Part shown: in pieces, positions 36,692 through 45,965 of the stretch
Position numbering within the stretch: the first letter of the stretch is position 1
How the letters are laid out: each line of letters begins with the position of its first letter
Assembly (NCBI GenBank): GCA_948676835.1
Contig: CAPOZU010000002.1
Coordinates: 62,001 to 126,000, forward strand
DNA: 64,000 nt
Direction: 5' to 3'
DNA from: an uncultured Clostridia bacterium
GTDB lineage: Bacteria; Bacillota; Clostridia; TANB77; CAG-508
The notes under the pieces: model-generated
Seen by the model: the letters and a program-made list of their open reading frames with translations, nothing else
Told to the model about the DNA's origin: nothing
Databases searched by the model: none
Made by a program: the position numbers and the translations under genes

Positions 36692-37570
36692 TTAAAGTTC
36701 TGAAAAATAAATTTCACAAACTCTACCTGTTTTTTGGCTATATCCTAAATAATCACATTTAAATCTTCTAGATTTAAAATCAGATAGAGCTGTTTTCCAA
36801 ACTACTCTACTCCAAATTTTTAATTCGTTTGAATTAGTATTTACTACTATCTTATTTAAATTTCCATTATCTGTTTTATTTGAAAGATTAACTAATTTTG
36901 CAAGTGAAGTTTCTTTAGAACTGTCACTAAAATCTCTTAATGAATAATATCCTTCTAATTTATCACCATTAAAAGAACGTTCTAAAGGTATTCCACCTCC
37001 TCCATCTTTATGTGGTTTTAATGCTGTTATTCCTACTGCATCTTTATCAATTTTACTTGTTAAATTTCCTACATAAGTACTATCTGAAAGAGTGGTATAA
37101 TAATTTTGACCATCTATTTTAAATCCTACTTCTCCCATTTTTTTATTAATACCAGTTTTACTTCCATTTATAGTTGATTCATCAAATCCTTGAACTTGTG
37201 TCCCATTATTGTTGAAATAATAATATTCTATAGTCTCTTCTAAATAATCATTTAATCTTACATATACATCAACATAAAAGTCTTTACCATATTCATTTCC
37301 TGTTAAAAAACTATTTCCTGATACATATTTTTTATTATTACTGTTAGCCTTATTTAAACAAGAAATAACATCAACACCATACATTCCTTTTTTATCATAA
37401 ATTTCATATTCTAAATTAAATTTTGACAATTGCTCAGCAGTTTCTCTTTCATCTTCAACTGATGGTAATATACCAATTGAAGAGAAAAAATATGATACTA
37501 AACTAAGTAAAATAACACCTAGTAATACACCACCAGCAATTTGAAGTAATTTAGCAATATTATCTTCCAT
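36692..37570 (-). CDS. Pseudopilin-like protein (292 aa)
   Basis: Starts MEDNIAKLLQIAGGVLLGVILLSLVSYFF (helix about residues 8-28), followed by AEQLSKFNLEYEIYDKKGMYGVDVISCLNKANSNN, which is echoed in two downstream paralogues. The outer domain is mixed alpha/beta with GFKIDGQNYYTTL and CDYLGYSQKTGRVCEIYF at the end. GAGGG precedes the ATG; spacing to the TadB/C-like gene is 13 bases. Likely a minor pilin or pseudopilin. Confidence 0.68.
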   Translation of the reverse strand: MEDNIAKLLQIAGGVLLGVILLSLVSYFFSSIGILPSVEDERETAEQLSKFNLEYEIYDKKGMYGVDVISCLNKANSNNKKYVSGNSFLTGNEYGKDFYVDVYVRLNDYLEETIEYYYFNNNGTQVQGFDESTINGSKTGINKKMGEVGFKIDGQNYYTTLSDSTYVGNLTSKIDKDAVGITALKPHKDGGGGIPLERSFNGDKLEGYYSLRDFSDSSKETSLAKLVNLSNKTDNGNLNKIVVNTNSNELKIWSRVVWKTALSDFKSRRFKCDYLGYSQKTGRVCEIYFSEL

Positions 37571-37583
37571 ACTATGCCCTCAC

Positions 37584-39665
37584 TTACAACATTGTTTGCA
37601 TTTCATTCATAGATTCTGTCATACTTGTCATACCAATTACACAAAGTGGAATAATTAAATATACAACAAATAAAACTACCATTGGTCCAAATCCAAAAAC
37701 TTTACCAATCATTGATTTTCTTGCAATTGTTCTTTCATTAGATTCTTTTCTTTTTTCTTGGTGATAAGCTCTTTCTGAATCTAACTCGTCAAAAGCTTCT
37801 CTAATTGGTATTTGCTCAACTGCTGCTTGTAAACTTTCTACAATTCTTATTAATTGTTGAAATGATATATCATTTTTTAATTCTTCTAGTGCTTCCCAAG
37901 CACCAGCTTCATAGTTATTTACACATTTTGTTATTGGCTCTTTAAAAATATTTGCATATCTTTCTAGCCATTCAAGAATCATTTCAACATTAACTCTTTC
38001 GATTTTCATAAGCATTAAAATAATTGTTTGGAATTGCATTACTTCATTTTCCATATCCATTTGTCTCATAATTTTTTGGAAAATTAGAAGCCAAACTGGT
38101 GCCTGATATCCAATAACCATTATTGCGAGTGCAACAAGTACTTCAAACCATTGTACATATTCTGATTGTACAACTTGTAATTTTTCCCATACTCTATCTA
38201 TAATGACTGTTAACTGATCATCTGAATTTTGTCCTTGACCATATTCATCAGAATCAGCAATTTCTTTTGCTAATTTTTCCTTTGTTACATCATAATCATA
38301 TTGAAATTTTTTCAAGAATACATTATCTTTTTCTGTAGTCTCCATAGCTTTTCTTTCTTGATTTGCATTCATAGCTCCCATTAAATTATAATCAGATGTC
38401 GGCTCTGTAAATTGATAATTAATAGCAGTTTTATGAGCAGCAAACAATACTATAAGTGAAACTAAAAAAGAAAGTAAAGCAATACCTAAACGATTTATGT
38501 ATAACCATTCTATCTTTAATTTTGATGCAGAATCTTTTAAAAGTTTAATAATTTTATTGTATTCTTTTGTACCTTTTTTAGGTATAAATAAATCAATAAT
38601 TTTTTTAGCAGGTTTTATATTATATAATTTCTTTTGCCATGGATTTTCCATGTTTTTTGTAGTGTTAACACTACCATTATCTTTTAATTTTCTTACAAGA
38701 ATATAGCATATAAACGTTGTTAAAACAATTCCTATTTGAGCAAAAAATCCAAGTGAACCATTATAGAATTGTCTTGTAAAAGAGAACTGCCCTATACACC
38801 AACTTTTTATTGCATCAATAAATAAAATTGGTAAAGCTGCAATCATTGATAAACTCTGGAATACATAGTCTAATTTATCTCTTTTTAATATTTCAAGTTG
38901 CATCTCTTGTGTAATATTATTTAAGTTTTTCAAATAAAGAGATGCACCATCTTTATCTTTTCTATCACCAAACTCTCTAGTTAAGTATGATATACCAGCA
39001 AATTCTTTTAAATAACTATTTGGAGCTATATCATAATATTTTTCTAGCTCAGTTTCTGGATCATCAGAAATCAAAACTTCATAAATTTTTTCTGATTGTC
39101 TAGATATTTCTTTTTCATCGTTTTGAGAAACTTCATATATAGCTTCTTCAACCATGTTATACTCATGGTAAGCATGTCTTATTTCAGCAAAATAGTCTAA
39201 TTGTTCTTTTAGTAATTTATTATCTACACTGTCAACCATACCCTCAACAATTGATTCTATAAAGAATATTTCAAATAAAAGTACAGAACTCATAATTAAA
39301 AAGTTAGATTTTGTCATCATTATTACAACTATTGTTAAAGGAACAATTACTAGTATAGCTTTTAACATAATTTGAGCAACTTGTTTTCTAGTAAGATATT
39401 CATCTTCAAGGTTTATAATTTCAAGTCTTCTTCTTAATTTTAATGTATATCTTCTTACAAAAGGAATTTTGGCACAATTAATATAGAATTTTTGATAAAA
39501 AACATCCATATTAAAAGATGATTTTTTAGTACCTTGAACTAAAGACGCAACATATTTCGTAGTTTTGTTTTGCATTTTATTATAAATTATGTAATATGCC
39601 AGTGCAACTACAACAAATAAGCCTAATACACCATAGATCATATACTTAAGCATCTCGTTTGACAT
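37584..39665 (-). CDS. TadB/TadC-like (GspF superfamily) inner-membrane platform protein
   Basis: A 693-residue membrane protein with about eight helices in two sets (near residues 9-28, 100-140, 265-310; and 390-415, 500-525, 655-690). Between them are cytoplasmic helical regions with the GspF-like pattern FAEIRHAYHEYNMVEEAIYEV and, in the second half, FQTIILMLMKIERVNVEMILEWLERYANIF with LRIVESLQAAVEQIPIREAFDEL. The size and the doubled layout suggest TadB and TadC joined in one chain. It lies directly after the CpaF ATPase with which such proteins act to assemble or retract pilins. Confidence 0.8.
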   Translation of the reverse strand: MSNEMLKYMIYGVLGLFVVVALAYYIIYNKMQNKTTKYVASLVQGTKKSSFNMDVFYQKFYINCAKIPFVRRYTLKLRRRLEIINLEDEYLTRKQVAQIMLKAILVIVPLTIVVIMMTKSNFLIMSSVLLFEIFFIESIVEGMVDSVDNKLLKEQLDYFAEIRHAYHEYNMVEEAIYEVSQNDEKEISRQSEKIYEVLISDDPETELEKYYDIAPNSYLKEFAGISYLTREFGDRKDKDGASLYLKNLNNITQEMQLEILKRDKLDYVFQSLSMIAALPILFIDAIKSWCIGQFSFTRQFYNGSLGFFAQIGIVLTTFICYILVRKLKDNGSVNTTKNMENPWQKKLYNIKPAKKIIDLFIPKKGTKEYNKIIKLLKDSASKLKIEWLYINRLGIALLSFLVSLIVLFAAHKTAINYQFTEPTSDYNLMGAMNANQERKAMETTEKDNVFLKKFQYDYDVTKEKLAKEIADSDEYGQGQNSDDQLTVIIDRVWEKLQVVQSEYVQWFEVLVALAIMVIGYQAPVWLLIFQKIMRQMDMENEVMQFQTIILMLMKIERVNVEMILEWLERYANIFKEPITKCVNNYEAGAWEALEELKNDISFQQLIRIVESLQAAVEQIPIREAFDELDSERAYHQEKRKESNERTIARKSMIGKVFGFGPMVVLFVVYLIIPLCVIGMTSMTESMNEMQTML

Positions 39666-39700
39666 CTAAAATTTCCTACCTTTCTATCTAGATTTTACAA

Positions 39701-41820
39701 CTACTCTGGTTTTTGATTACCATTATTTTTTTGTGGTCTTCTTACCCCTCCATTGTTTTGTGTAGCTTGTGGTCTTCTTGGTCCGCCTGGATTTGGTAAA
39801 ACTCTTTTTTTAGCTACTTGTGAAGCACTATCAGAAGTCATCTTTGGAACTTTTCTAACTGGTTGTTTCTCTGAAGATTCTTCTTGAACTTCTTCGTTTT
39901 CTGCTTCATTATTATCATCATATCCTATCATTTTTGGTGGCTTTATTCCCCAAACTCTTTCTAGGAATTTATCAAATTCTACAACATCTCTATCACTCAT
40001 GTTTTCTCTCATACCTTTGATGTTTTCATCTGATATTGGATTTGTTAATACATATGAGTCATCAACAAATTCAAGTATATTACGATGTTTATATAATTCT
40101 CTGTTTGTTTCTTTTGTAAAGAAAATTGTGGCATTATCGAAAAATTTATCAAATTTTCCTTCTAATGTTTTTTCATTTCTATGATCAAATGTATACTCAT
40201 TTTTTTCTTCAACTGGTATACATTCTGTAATTCTTTCTATGTAACGTCTACCTCTAAAGTCTTTTATTAAGTGAATATCAAAGTTTAAAACCTGAACAAC
40301 TTGTTCTTCTGCAGTTTTTTCATCTTTGAAAACACCTGCTCTTAACATTGAGTTACGAAGGGCTGTAACCAAGTTAGGAAATGTCTTAGCGTGGTGAGTA
40401 AATAATGTGAACTTAGATGCAACCTGTGCAGATTGAATCATCCAAGATGCTACGGGGTCTGTTGCAACCTCTCCGGATTATATTAACAGAACCGTCAGTC
40501 TTTTTCTGAACGTCCAAACAATCCTGTCCAGAAATTGTTTCTGTTTCACGCATTGATACGATATTTCTTGTTGGATAAATTTTTCTTAAGTGCAACTCGA
40601 ATGCAGTTTCTGTTATACGAAGGTTCATTGTTTCGTATATATTTTCAATCATGGCCATAAGCATTGTTGTTTTTCCGGCAACCTTGCTCTCCTGTTAGAG
40701 CTATGATTCTTGCTCCTTTAACCATGAATTTTAATAAGTCTATTGTATCTTCCTTTCCTGGGAATTTAACAATTTGTTCTAGTGTAGCTTTTTGAACGTC
40801 GAACTTTCTTACGAAGAATGCCCAAGTTTCGCACATTGATGGTCTAACAACAACAACACGAGATCCATCCTTCATTTCATTAATTTTATAACCATTAGTA
40901 TCAGATAACTGACCTGGGTTATTATATTTATATATGTTTTGACATACTCTTTTTAATTCTGCTTCTGTACCAAAAGATAAGAATGAAAGTCTTATTGATT
41001 TACCATGGAAAAATATCCAAATAGCATCACATGCTCTTGGAATCTTTGATTCCATAGCTTGTTTTAAATAATCACCATCTGTTTGAGCAACTTGGCTTAA
41101 GAATGATTCTGGTAAACCTGATGTACCTCCTGATACACCATCTATATTCATATCTCTTATTTCATCTATAGTACTATATCCTTTATATTTTTGATAAATT
41201 CTTTGAACAAGTACTTCTAGTTTATCTGCAAAATCAAGTTGAAATGCTTCTTTTTCATAAATTTCATCAATTTCTTCTGGTAATATAACATAACAAGGTT
41301 TTGATTCACCTTCTACATATTTTTCTCTATCTAAATCATATTTTTTTATAATTTCATTAAGAGCTTCGTATGAAAATTCTTTTTTATATTCATGAAGTAT
41401 AATATCAAATTTATCTTGAGATGTAAGTAATGATGGAGTATCAAATGGAATAGCTTTTGATATATTTGTTTCATCTACACCATATTCTTTTGATAATAAA
41501 TCATATATTAATTCTTTAACATATTTTTTATCATTAACATCTCCATATGTACAACCTTTTAAGGCTTTCTTTAATTCATACTTTTTAGCTTTTCTTCTTT
41601 TTAATTCTTCTTCTGATAAACCAATATCATATAAATTTACTTTAGTTATTTCGTCAAGTCTTTGCTTAACAAACTTAACCATTTTATCCATTGTAAATGT
41701 TTTATCGTCTACATTTTCTTCGTCAACTATTTCACTATTATTCTTTTTTATTAAATATACAATTGCTGAAATAGCTGCAACAAGTACCACGAAAATTAAA
41801 GCTATATTTTTTATATTCAT
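39701..41820 (-). CDS. cpaF: CpaF/TadA-type secretion ATPase, read through two +1 frameshifts
   Basis: The motor ATPase of the Tad-type system. The plain sequence is broken into three frames (41820 to 40645, 40664 to 40413, 40441 to 39701) that join perfectly at two CGG codons into about 705 residues. N-terminal membrane helix (residues 6-23); CpaF domain with DGVSGGTSGLPESFLSQ; Walker A TGEQGC-G-KTTMLMAMIEN, its G382 supplied by the first shift; RNIVSMRETETISG; Walker B-like VNII-G-EVATDPVASWMIQSAQ, its G449 supplied by the second; FTLFTHHAKTFPNLVTALR, the His box; then a Pro/Arg/Asn-rich tail. Each separate frame lacks a complete ATP site. AGGAGG precedes the ATG. Two independent decay events that both restore conserved Gly by the same rule are hard to explain as a pseudogene. 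Confidence 0.88.
40472..40475 (-). other. CGGA recoding site in cpaF, Walker B region
   Basis: ATC CGG AGA becomes ATC (C) GGA GAG GTT GCA. The Gly gained belongs to the GEV motif conserved in secretion ATPases. Confidence 0.78.
40674..40677 (-). other. CGGA recoding site in cpaF, Walker A
   Basis: TGC CGG AAA becomes TGC (C) GGA AAA ACA ACA, giving GCGKTT. The Gly gained directly precedes the P-loop Lys. The zero frame ends about ten codons later. Confidence 0.8.
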
Positions 41821-41841
41821 TTGAAGGTTTCTCCTCCTTTT

Positions 41842-42681
41842 TTAATATTTATATTTCAACTCTTCTAATTTATATTCTATAGTTTTATCAAGTTCATCTA
41901 ATGCCTTTATAAATGGGGTGTTTTTATCATTTCCAGTTGTTGATAATCCATATCTCAAAAAGAAATTTGCAACTGATGCCTCAGAAGCACAATCTTTAAA
42001 AACTGGATTGTATAAAACTGTATTTAATTCTTTTTGTTTTAAGATTCTTGCAACATTTTTTGCATTATATTTTGAATTTTCATCTGAGTTTGTTAACAAA
42101 GGTATTAGTTTATCTTTTGTAAATATATTTTTATTTGCTGTTATAGCAGTAAAATATTCTTCAAATTGTTTATAATTTTGTGTAAAATCAGTTACAATCA
42201 ATGTCGATGCCCCAAGTAATGCTTTTGTAGTATCTTTTTTTAAAGTTTTTTCAATATCGACAATAACAAAATCATAATACTTATTTGCCATTGTTATTAA
42301 ATCTTTATATAGCATAAGTGATTTTGTAAATTCTTCTGGGATTTCAGTTTTTAAACCACATAATACGTCTAATCTATTTTTTAATACAACTCTTGTAAAG
42401 TTAGTAATTATTTCTGGTGTTGCTTTATTACTAGCAACTGCTGTAACTAATCCTTCAGCTCCAGAAGATATATCTACTTTCCCTTTATTTAATTTTCTTG
42501 CAGCATCTTTATTTGGATTAATCTTCCAAAAACATCTTTCCATTACATCATCATGAAATGTTGCATCAATAAGCAAGATTCTATAATTATGTTTAATTCC
42601 TAAATAAGTTGCAAATGCAGTTGCTGCTAATGTCTGTCCTGTTTCCTTTTCACTTGCACTCCAAAATCCTATAATTGACAT
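41842..42681 (-). CDS. CpaE/ParA-like protein with degenerate P-loop
   Basis: A 279-residue cytoplasmic MinD/ParA-fold protein: MSIIGFWSASEKETGQTLAATAFATYL in place of the usual KGGxGKT loop, LLIDATFHDDVMER (Walker A' neighbour) and YDFVIVDIEKTL (Walker B). The P-loop Lys-Thr pair is missing, so ATP hydrolysis is doubtful. In Tad systems CpaE/TadZ proteins of this fold place the machine in the cell. It lies between a second ParA-like gene and cpaF, each with GGAGG-type sites and gaps of 17-21 bases. Confidence 0.75.
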   Translation of the reverse strand: MSIIGFWSASEKETGQTLAATAFATYLGIKHNYRILLIDATFHDDVMERCFWKINPNKDAARKLNKGKVDISSGAEGLVTAVASNKATPEIITNFTRVVLKNRLDVLCGLKTEIPEEFTKSLMLYKDLITMANKYYDFVIVDIEKTLKKDTTKALLGASTLIVTDFTQNYKQFEEYFTAITANKNIFTKDKLIPLLTNSDENSKYNAKNVARILKQKELNTVLYNPVFKDCASEASVANFFLRYGLSTTGNDKNTPFIKALDELDKTIEYKLEELKYKY

Positions 42682-42698
42682 CTTTTCCTCCAGGTATT

Positions 42699-43385
42699 TT
42701 ATATTAATTTCTTTAAAGCTTTTCTTACTTCTCCCTGACTTGCACCAGAAATTTCCTCAACAATATACTCTATACCATCAACATATGTAGCACTCAAGCC
42801 TTTTAATTGTATTCTTCCTGATCTTTGATTTGAATAAATTGCATTTAAATCACTTGTTTCAAAAGGAAAATAAACAACGTCTGGATCCCATTTAACTGGC
42901 AAATTTTTTGAAAGATAATTTAAATATTCTTCTTCTTTTGGATCCATTTCTTTTGTAAATATAACTCTTTTAACCATGACTGGTTGAGTTAACTTTCTAA
43001 AAACTTGTAATCCTCTTCTTAAATTATATAAATCAAATGATGTTACAAATAATTTTTTATCTTCTGTTTTTATACCAAAATAGTAATATCCTCTATATGA
43101 ATCAATATCTATTAAAGCATAATCATAATCTAATTCATCTGTTTTAGAAAGAGAGTTGTAGGCTTTGATTTGATCAAAACTTTCAAAGCCGATTGCAACA
43201 TCTACATTTTCAAAAGTTGTTATATATTGCTTACTTGCTTGCATTGTTGGAATGATATATCTAGTTTTTGATAAAGCGGTCGCATCTATAACTATTACTT
43301 TTTTCTTCATAGTAGTAAGTATTTTTGCAATACAAACCAGCATGTCTGCTTTATCATAGCTGCCTATAAAAGCAATCTTTTCCAT
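42699..43385 (-). CDS. Second CpaE/ParA-like protein, no recognisable P-loop
   Basis: A 228-residue protein of the same fold: MEKIAFIGSYDKADMLVCIAKIL, VIVIDATALSKTRYIIP, YDYALIDIDSYRGYYYFGI, then FVTSFDLYNLRRGLQVFRKL. The P-loop is replaced by GSYDKADML, so it is probably a non-hydrolysing partner of the neighbouring 279-residue protein. TGGAGGA precedes the ATG. It sits directly between the CpaB-like and first ParA-like genes. Confidence 0.7.
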   Translation of the reverse strand: MEKIAFIGSYDKADMLVCIAKILTTMKKKVIVIDATALSKTRYIIPTMQASKQYITTFENVDVAIGFESFDQIKAYNSLSKTDELDYDYALIDIDSYRGYYYFGIKTEDKKLFVTSFDLYNLRRGLQVFRKLTQPVMVKRVIFTKEMDPKEEEYLNYLSKNLPVKWDPDVVYFPFETSDLNAIYSNQRSGRIQLKGLSATYVDGIEYIVEEISGASQGEVRKALKKLI

Positions 43386-43408
43386 AAATATCCTCCATAT
43401 GCATTATT

Positions 43409-44359
43409 TTATTGATTATATCCTATATCTTCGCTTCCCTCTAAGGCTTTTACATATTCTTGTCTTAAAGCTTGAACTTTTTGTTGTTCATTAGCATTTC
43501 CTGCACTAACTAATGCATCACGATTATCCATATTTACATCCAACAATGATTGAATTGTTGTTGCTCTATACTCTGAAAATCCTACTACATTATTTGCATA
43601 TTCCTCTTTAAGGTCTTGTAAAATATTAGGATTTTTATTAATTAAATTCATAGCTTCTTGACTTGCAACATAAGTAGGTGTTGCCTCTTTTTGTAATCCT
43701 GGTTCTACATATTCTATAGCATATAATTTAGCACCAATAGCCATGTATGATTCTACAATTGCATTGTTTAATATACTTAATTCTAATTCATTTAATTTTA
43801 GCCATACTGATGTAGCATTTGTTCCTATAACTTTTTTCTTTGATAATACTATAAAGTCTTGTCCGTTTGGATATGTTACTCTTACATCTATGTACTCACC
43901 ATTTTTTAATTGTGATGGTAAGTTAATCATATTAAATTCTTGAATTCTTTGTGAATCCTCTAATTTATCATCATCTGTTTCTATCATATCTTTTGTTATA
44001 ATTGTTCCTGCAGGAACATCTATTTTCATATACACTTTTTTAGCAACTTCAAATTCTTCACCATCTTCTTCTACAAGTTCAGAAAAATCGTCAGCAGTTA
44101 TCATTGCATCTGTTGGCACAACAGTTTGAACTGTACCCATTGAAAAATCTTCATTTAAAGTAACTTCTTGTCCAGATGTTAAATCTGCTGATGCAACATA
44201 TACTTGTTTTTGTAAAGCTTCTAAAGCTTCTTTAGCTTCATTTATACCTTTTATTTTTACTAATAGAGCCACTACAACTAAAGCTCCCATAATTAATGCT
44301 ACTAAAAAACCTATAATAAAAGATGTTCTAGCTCTTCTTTGCATTGGATTCATTGCCAT
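43409..44359 (-). CDS. CpaB/RcpC-like SAF-domain pilus assembly protein
   Basis: A 316-residue protein with one N-terminal membrane helix (residues about 13-35) and a SAF domain (VYVASADLTSGQEVTLNEDFSMGTVQ; VPAGTIITKDMIETDDD), then VDVRVTYPNGQDFIVLSKKKVIG, typical of CpaB/RcpC outer-periplasmic factors of Tad systems. Here in a Gram-positive envelope its partner is unclear. It is the first gene of the Tad-type operon; GAGGAGG precedes the ATG. Confidence 0.85.
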   Translation of the reverse strand: MAMNPMQRRARTSFIIGFLVALIMGALVVVALLVKIKGINEAKEALEALQKQVYVASADLTSGQEVTLNEDFSMGTVQTVVPTDAMITADDFSELVEEDGEEFEVAKKVYMKIDVPAGTIITKDMIETDDDKLEDSQRIQEFNMINLPSQLKNGEYIDVRVTYPNGQDFIVLSKKKVIGTNATSVWLKLNELELSILNNAIVESYMAIGAKLYAIEYVEPGLQKEATPTYVASQEAMNLINKNPNILQDLKEEYANNVVGFSEYRATTIQSLLDVNMDNRDALVSAGNANEQQKVQALRQEYVKALEGSEDIGYNQ

Positions 44360-44507
44360 TTCAAGTTCCTCCTCAATAACATAAAAAAATAATTTGCGGT
44401 ATCTTTACAAGATACCATTTTCTTTATTTTACAACAAGAATGGTGTTAAATCAACAAATTGTCTTGTTGTAATATAAACTTATTTTTGCTGTAATGCAAC
44501 TGTAATA

Positions 44508-45383
44508 TTACTTTAATATAAATTTGTTAAATGCTTCCAAAACGCCTTCTGAATTGTTGTCTGAAACAATTTCATCAGCAATTTCTTTCATCTTAGGATT
44601 ACTATTTCCCATTACAATACCTAGACCTGCATTTTGTATCATTTCAATATCATTCATATTATCTCCTATTGCAACAACCTCTTCTTTATTTATATTCAAT
44701 TCTTTTAAAAGAAATTCTATTGCAGACCATTTATTAACATTTTTATTTGTAACTTCTGTATAAAAATATTGAATATTAACATCTTCAGTACCAGACTTTA
44801 TTTTTTTTCTTGACATATATTCTGTTTCTAATACATCAATTCCATCAATTAATTTTAACCTTTTCATTATGCTATTAAAAATAAATTTAGATTCATCACA
44901 AACAGTTATTTTTAAAAATTTATCTTTACCAGAATCCTCTATATATTTTGCAATATTTTGCACAATATTTATATGTGTTCTTTTTTCTTCTATCTTCTTT
45001 AAATTTTCTTTATGATAAAATAAAACATTATAATTTAATGAATTTGCAATAACTTCATCTTCTGTATAAACATTATAAAAGAAACTGTTTTCTTCACATA
45101 ATTTTGCAATATTTAAAACTTGCTCTTTTGATAAAAATCTATCTCTTATTAATTTTTGATTTTTTATATCGTATACTGCCGCACCATTTCCAGAAATTAA
45201 GTAATTATCTACACCAAGTTCTTTAGCCAAACTTTCTGTAGAACTAATTGGTCTTCCTGAAGATAGCACAATTTCTATTCCCTGATTTTTAGCTCTTAAT
45301 AAAGCTTCTTTGGTATCTTTGGTTACTTCTCCATATGAATTTAATAATGTTCCATCTAAATCAATTGCTACAAATTTATACAT
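44508..45383 (-). CDS. Cof-type HAD phosphatase
   Basis: A 291-residue haloacid-dehalogenase-family phosphatase of the Cof subfamily. DLDGTLLNSYGEV (motif I with catalytic Asp pair), VLSSGRP (motif II Ser), a capping domain in the middle, Lys in NKNVNKWSAIEFL (motif III), and GDNMNDIEMIQNAGLGIVMGN (motif IV). AAGGAG before the ATG. Substrate unknown; members act on sugar phosphates, FMN or pyridoxal phosphate. It stands alone between the Tad operon and the SASP gene. Confidence 0.92.
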   Translation of the reverse strand: MYKFVAIDLDGTLLNSYGEVTKDTKEALLRAKNQGIEIVLSSGRPISSTESLAKELGVDNYLISGNGAAVYDIKNQKLIRDRFLSKEQVLNIAKLCEENSFFYNVYTEDEVIANSLNYNVLFYHKENLKKIEEKRTHINIVQNIAKYIEDSGKDKFLKITVCDESKFIFNSIMKRLKLIDGIDVLETEYMSRKKIKSGTEDVNIQYFYTEVTNKNVNKWSAIEFLLKELNINKEEVVAIGDNMNDIEMIQNAGLGIVMGNSNPKMKEIADEIVSDNNSEGVLEAFNKFILK

Positions 45384-45464
45384 TTTTCTACTTCTCCTTT
45401 GTTAATACGTTCATATTATATCATTAAACTTTTATTTGACAACATTAAAATAAATAAAAAAATA

Positions 45465-45484
45465 AGGAGCAAGAAATTGCTCCT
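45465..45484 (-). terminator. Terminator after the SASP gene
   Basis: AGGAGCAA, loop GAAA, TTGCTCCT, with T-rich tract TTATTTTTTTATTT on the minus strand, 25 bases past the SASP stop. A second GCTCCTT allows an alternative overlapping stem. Confidence 0.85.
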
Positions 45485-45509
45485 GCTCCTTACTATTATT
45501 AAATTTTAC

Positions 45510-45710
45510 TTATTTGTTAGCCATTTGATTTTCAGCTTGTTCGATTAATTTTCTAACCATGTTACCACCGATTTTACCAGCATCTCTTGCAGATATATTT
45601 CCGTTATAACCGTTTTTTAAGTTAACACCAACTTCACTAGCTACTTCATATTTGAATCTTTCTAATGAATCCATAGCTTCTGGAACTACGTTTTTATTAC
45701 TTCTTGCCAT
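45510..45710 (-). CDS. Alpha/beta-type small acid-soluble spore protein
   Basis: A 66-residue DNA-coating spore protein: NKNVVPEAMDSLERFKYEVASEVGV and NGYNGNISARDAGKIGGNMVRKLIEQAE, both family signatures, including the E-V germination-protease region. TTTTGGAGGTGA precedes the ATG and suggests high output. Normally made in the forespore under sigma-G; I did not find a convincing sigma-G promoter by eye. Direct evidence that the organism forms spores. Confidence 0.96.
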   Translation of the reverse strand: MARSNKNVVPEAMDSLERFKYEVASEVGVNLKNGYNGNISARDAGKIGGNMVRKLIEQAENQMANK

Positions 45711-45812
45711 TTTAAATTCACCTCCAAAATTACATAGTGTTTTCTACTTTACTTAAATAGTAAAGGATCACGCACTACAATTTTTTGAAAAAGCACTTAT
45801 TATCAAATAGCT

Positions 45813-45847
45813 AATCATTCAATTTAAATTATTCAAACTGAATGATT
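45813..45847. other. Inverted repeat upstream of the SASP gene
   Basis: AATCATTCA and TGAATGATT arms around an AT-rich 17-base core, about 100 bases before the SASP start. It may be an operator or a weak hairpin; no partner identified. Confidence 0.35.
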
Positions 45848-45925
45848 AAATATTTAAAAATAATCAAATGCAATTTCTAATTATATAATGCGTATTTTTT
45901 AAATTTTTAAACAAGTAATTTTTGG

Positions 45926-45962
45926 AAAAAAATAAAAGGCATTTAAATGCCTTTTATTTTTT
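45926..45962 (-). terminator. Terminator after hpf
   Basis: AAAATAAAAGGCATTTAAATGCCTTTTATTTT, a long perfect palindrome with T-rich tail just past the hpf stop. Confidence 0.85.
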
Positions 45963-45965
45963 ATA

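Noticed and set aside
40413..40664. Separate 83-aa and 246-aa genes in the CpaF region
   Set aside because: They lack ribosome sites and together form the middle and end of one ATPase.
41842..43385. Standard ParA ATPases
   Set aside because: Neither has a KGGxGKT P-loop; called CpaE/ParA-like with degenerate sites.
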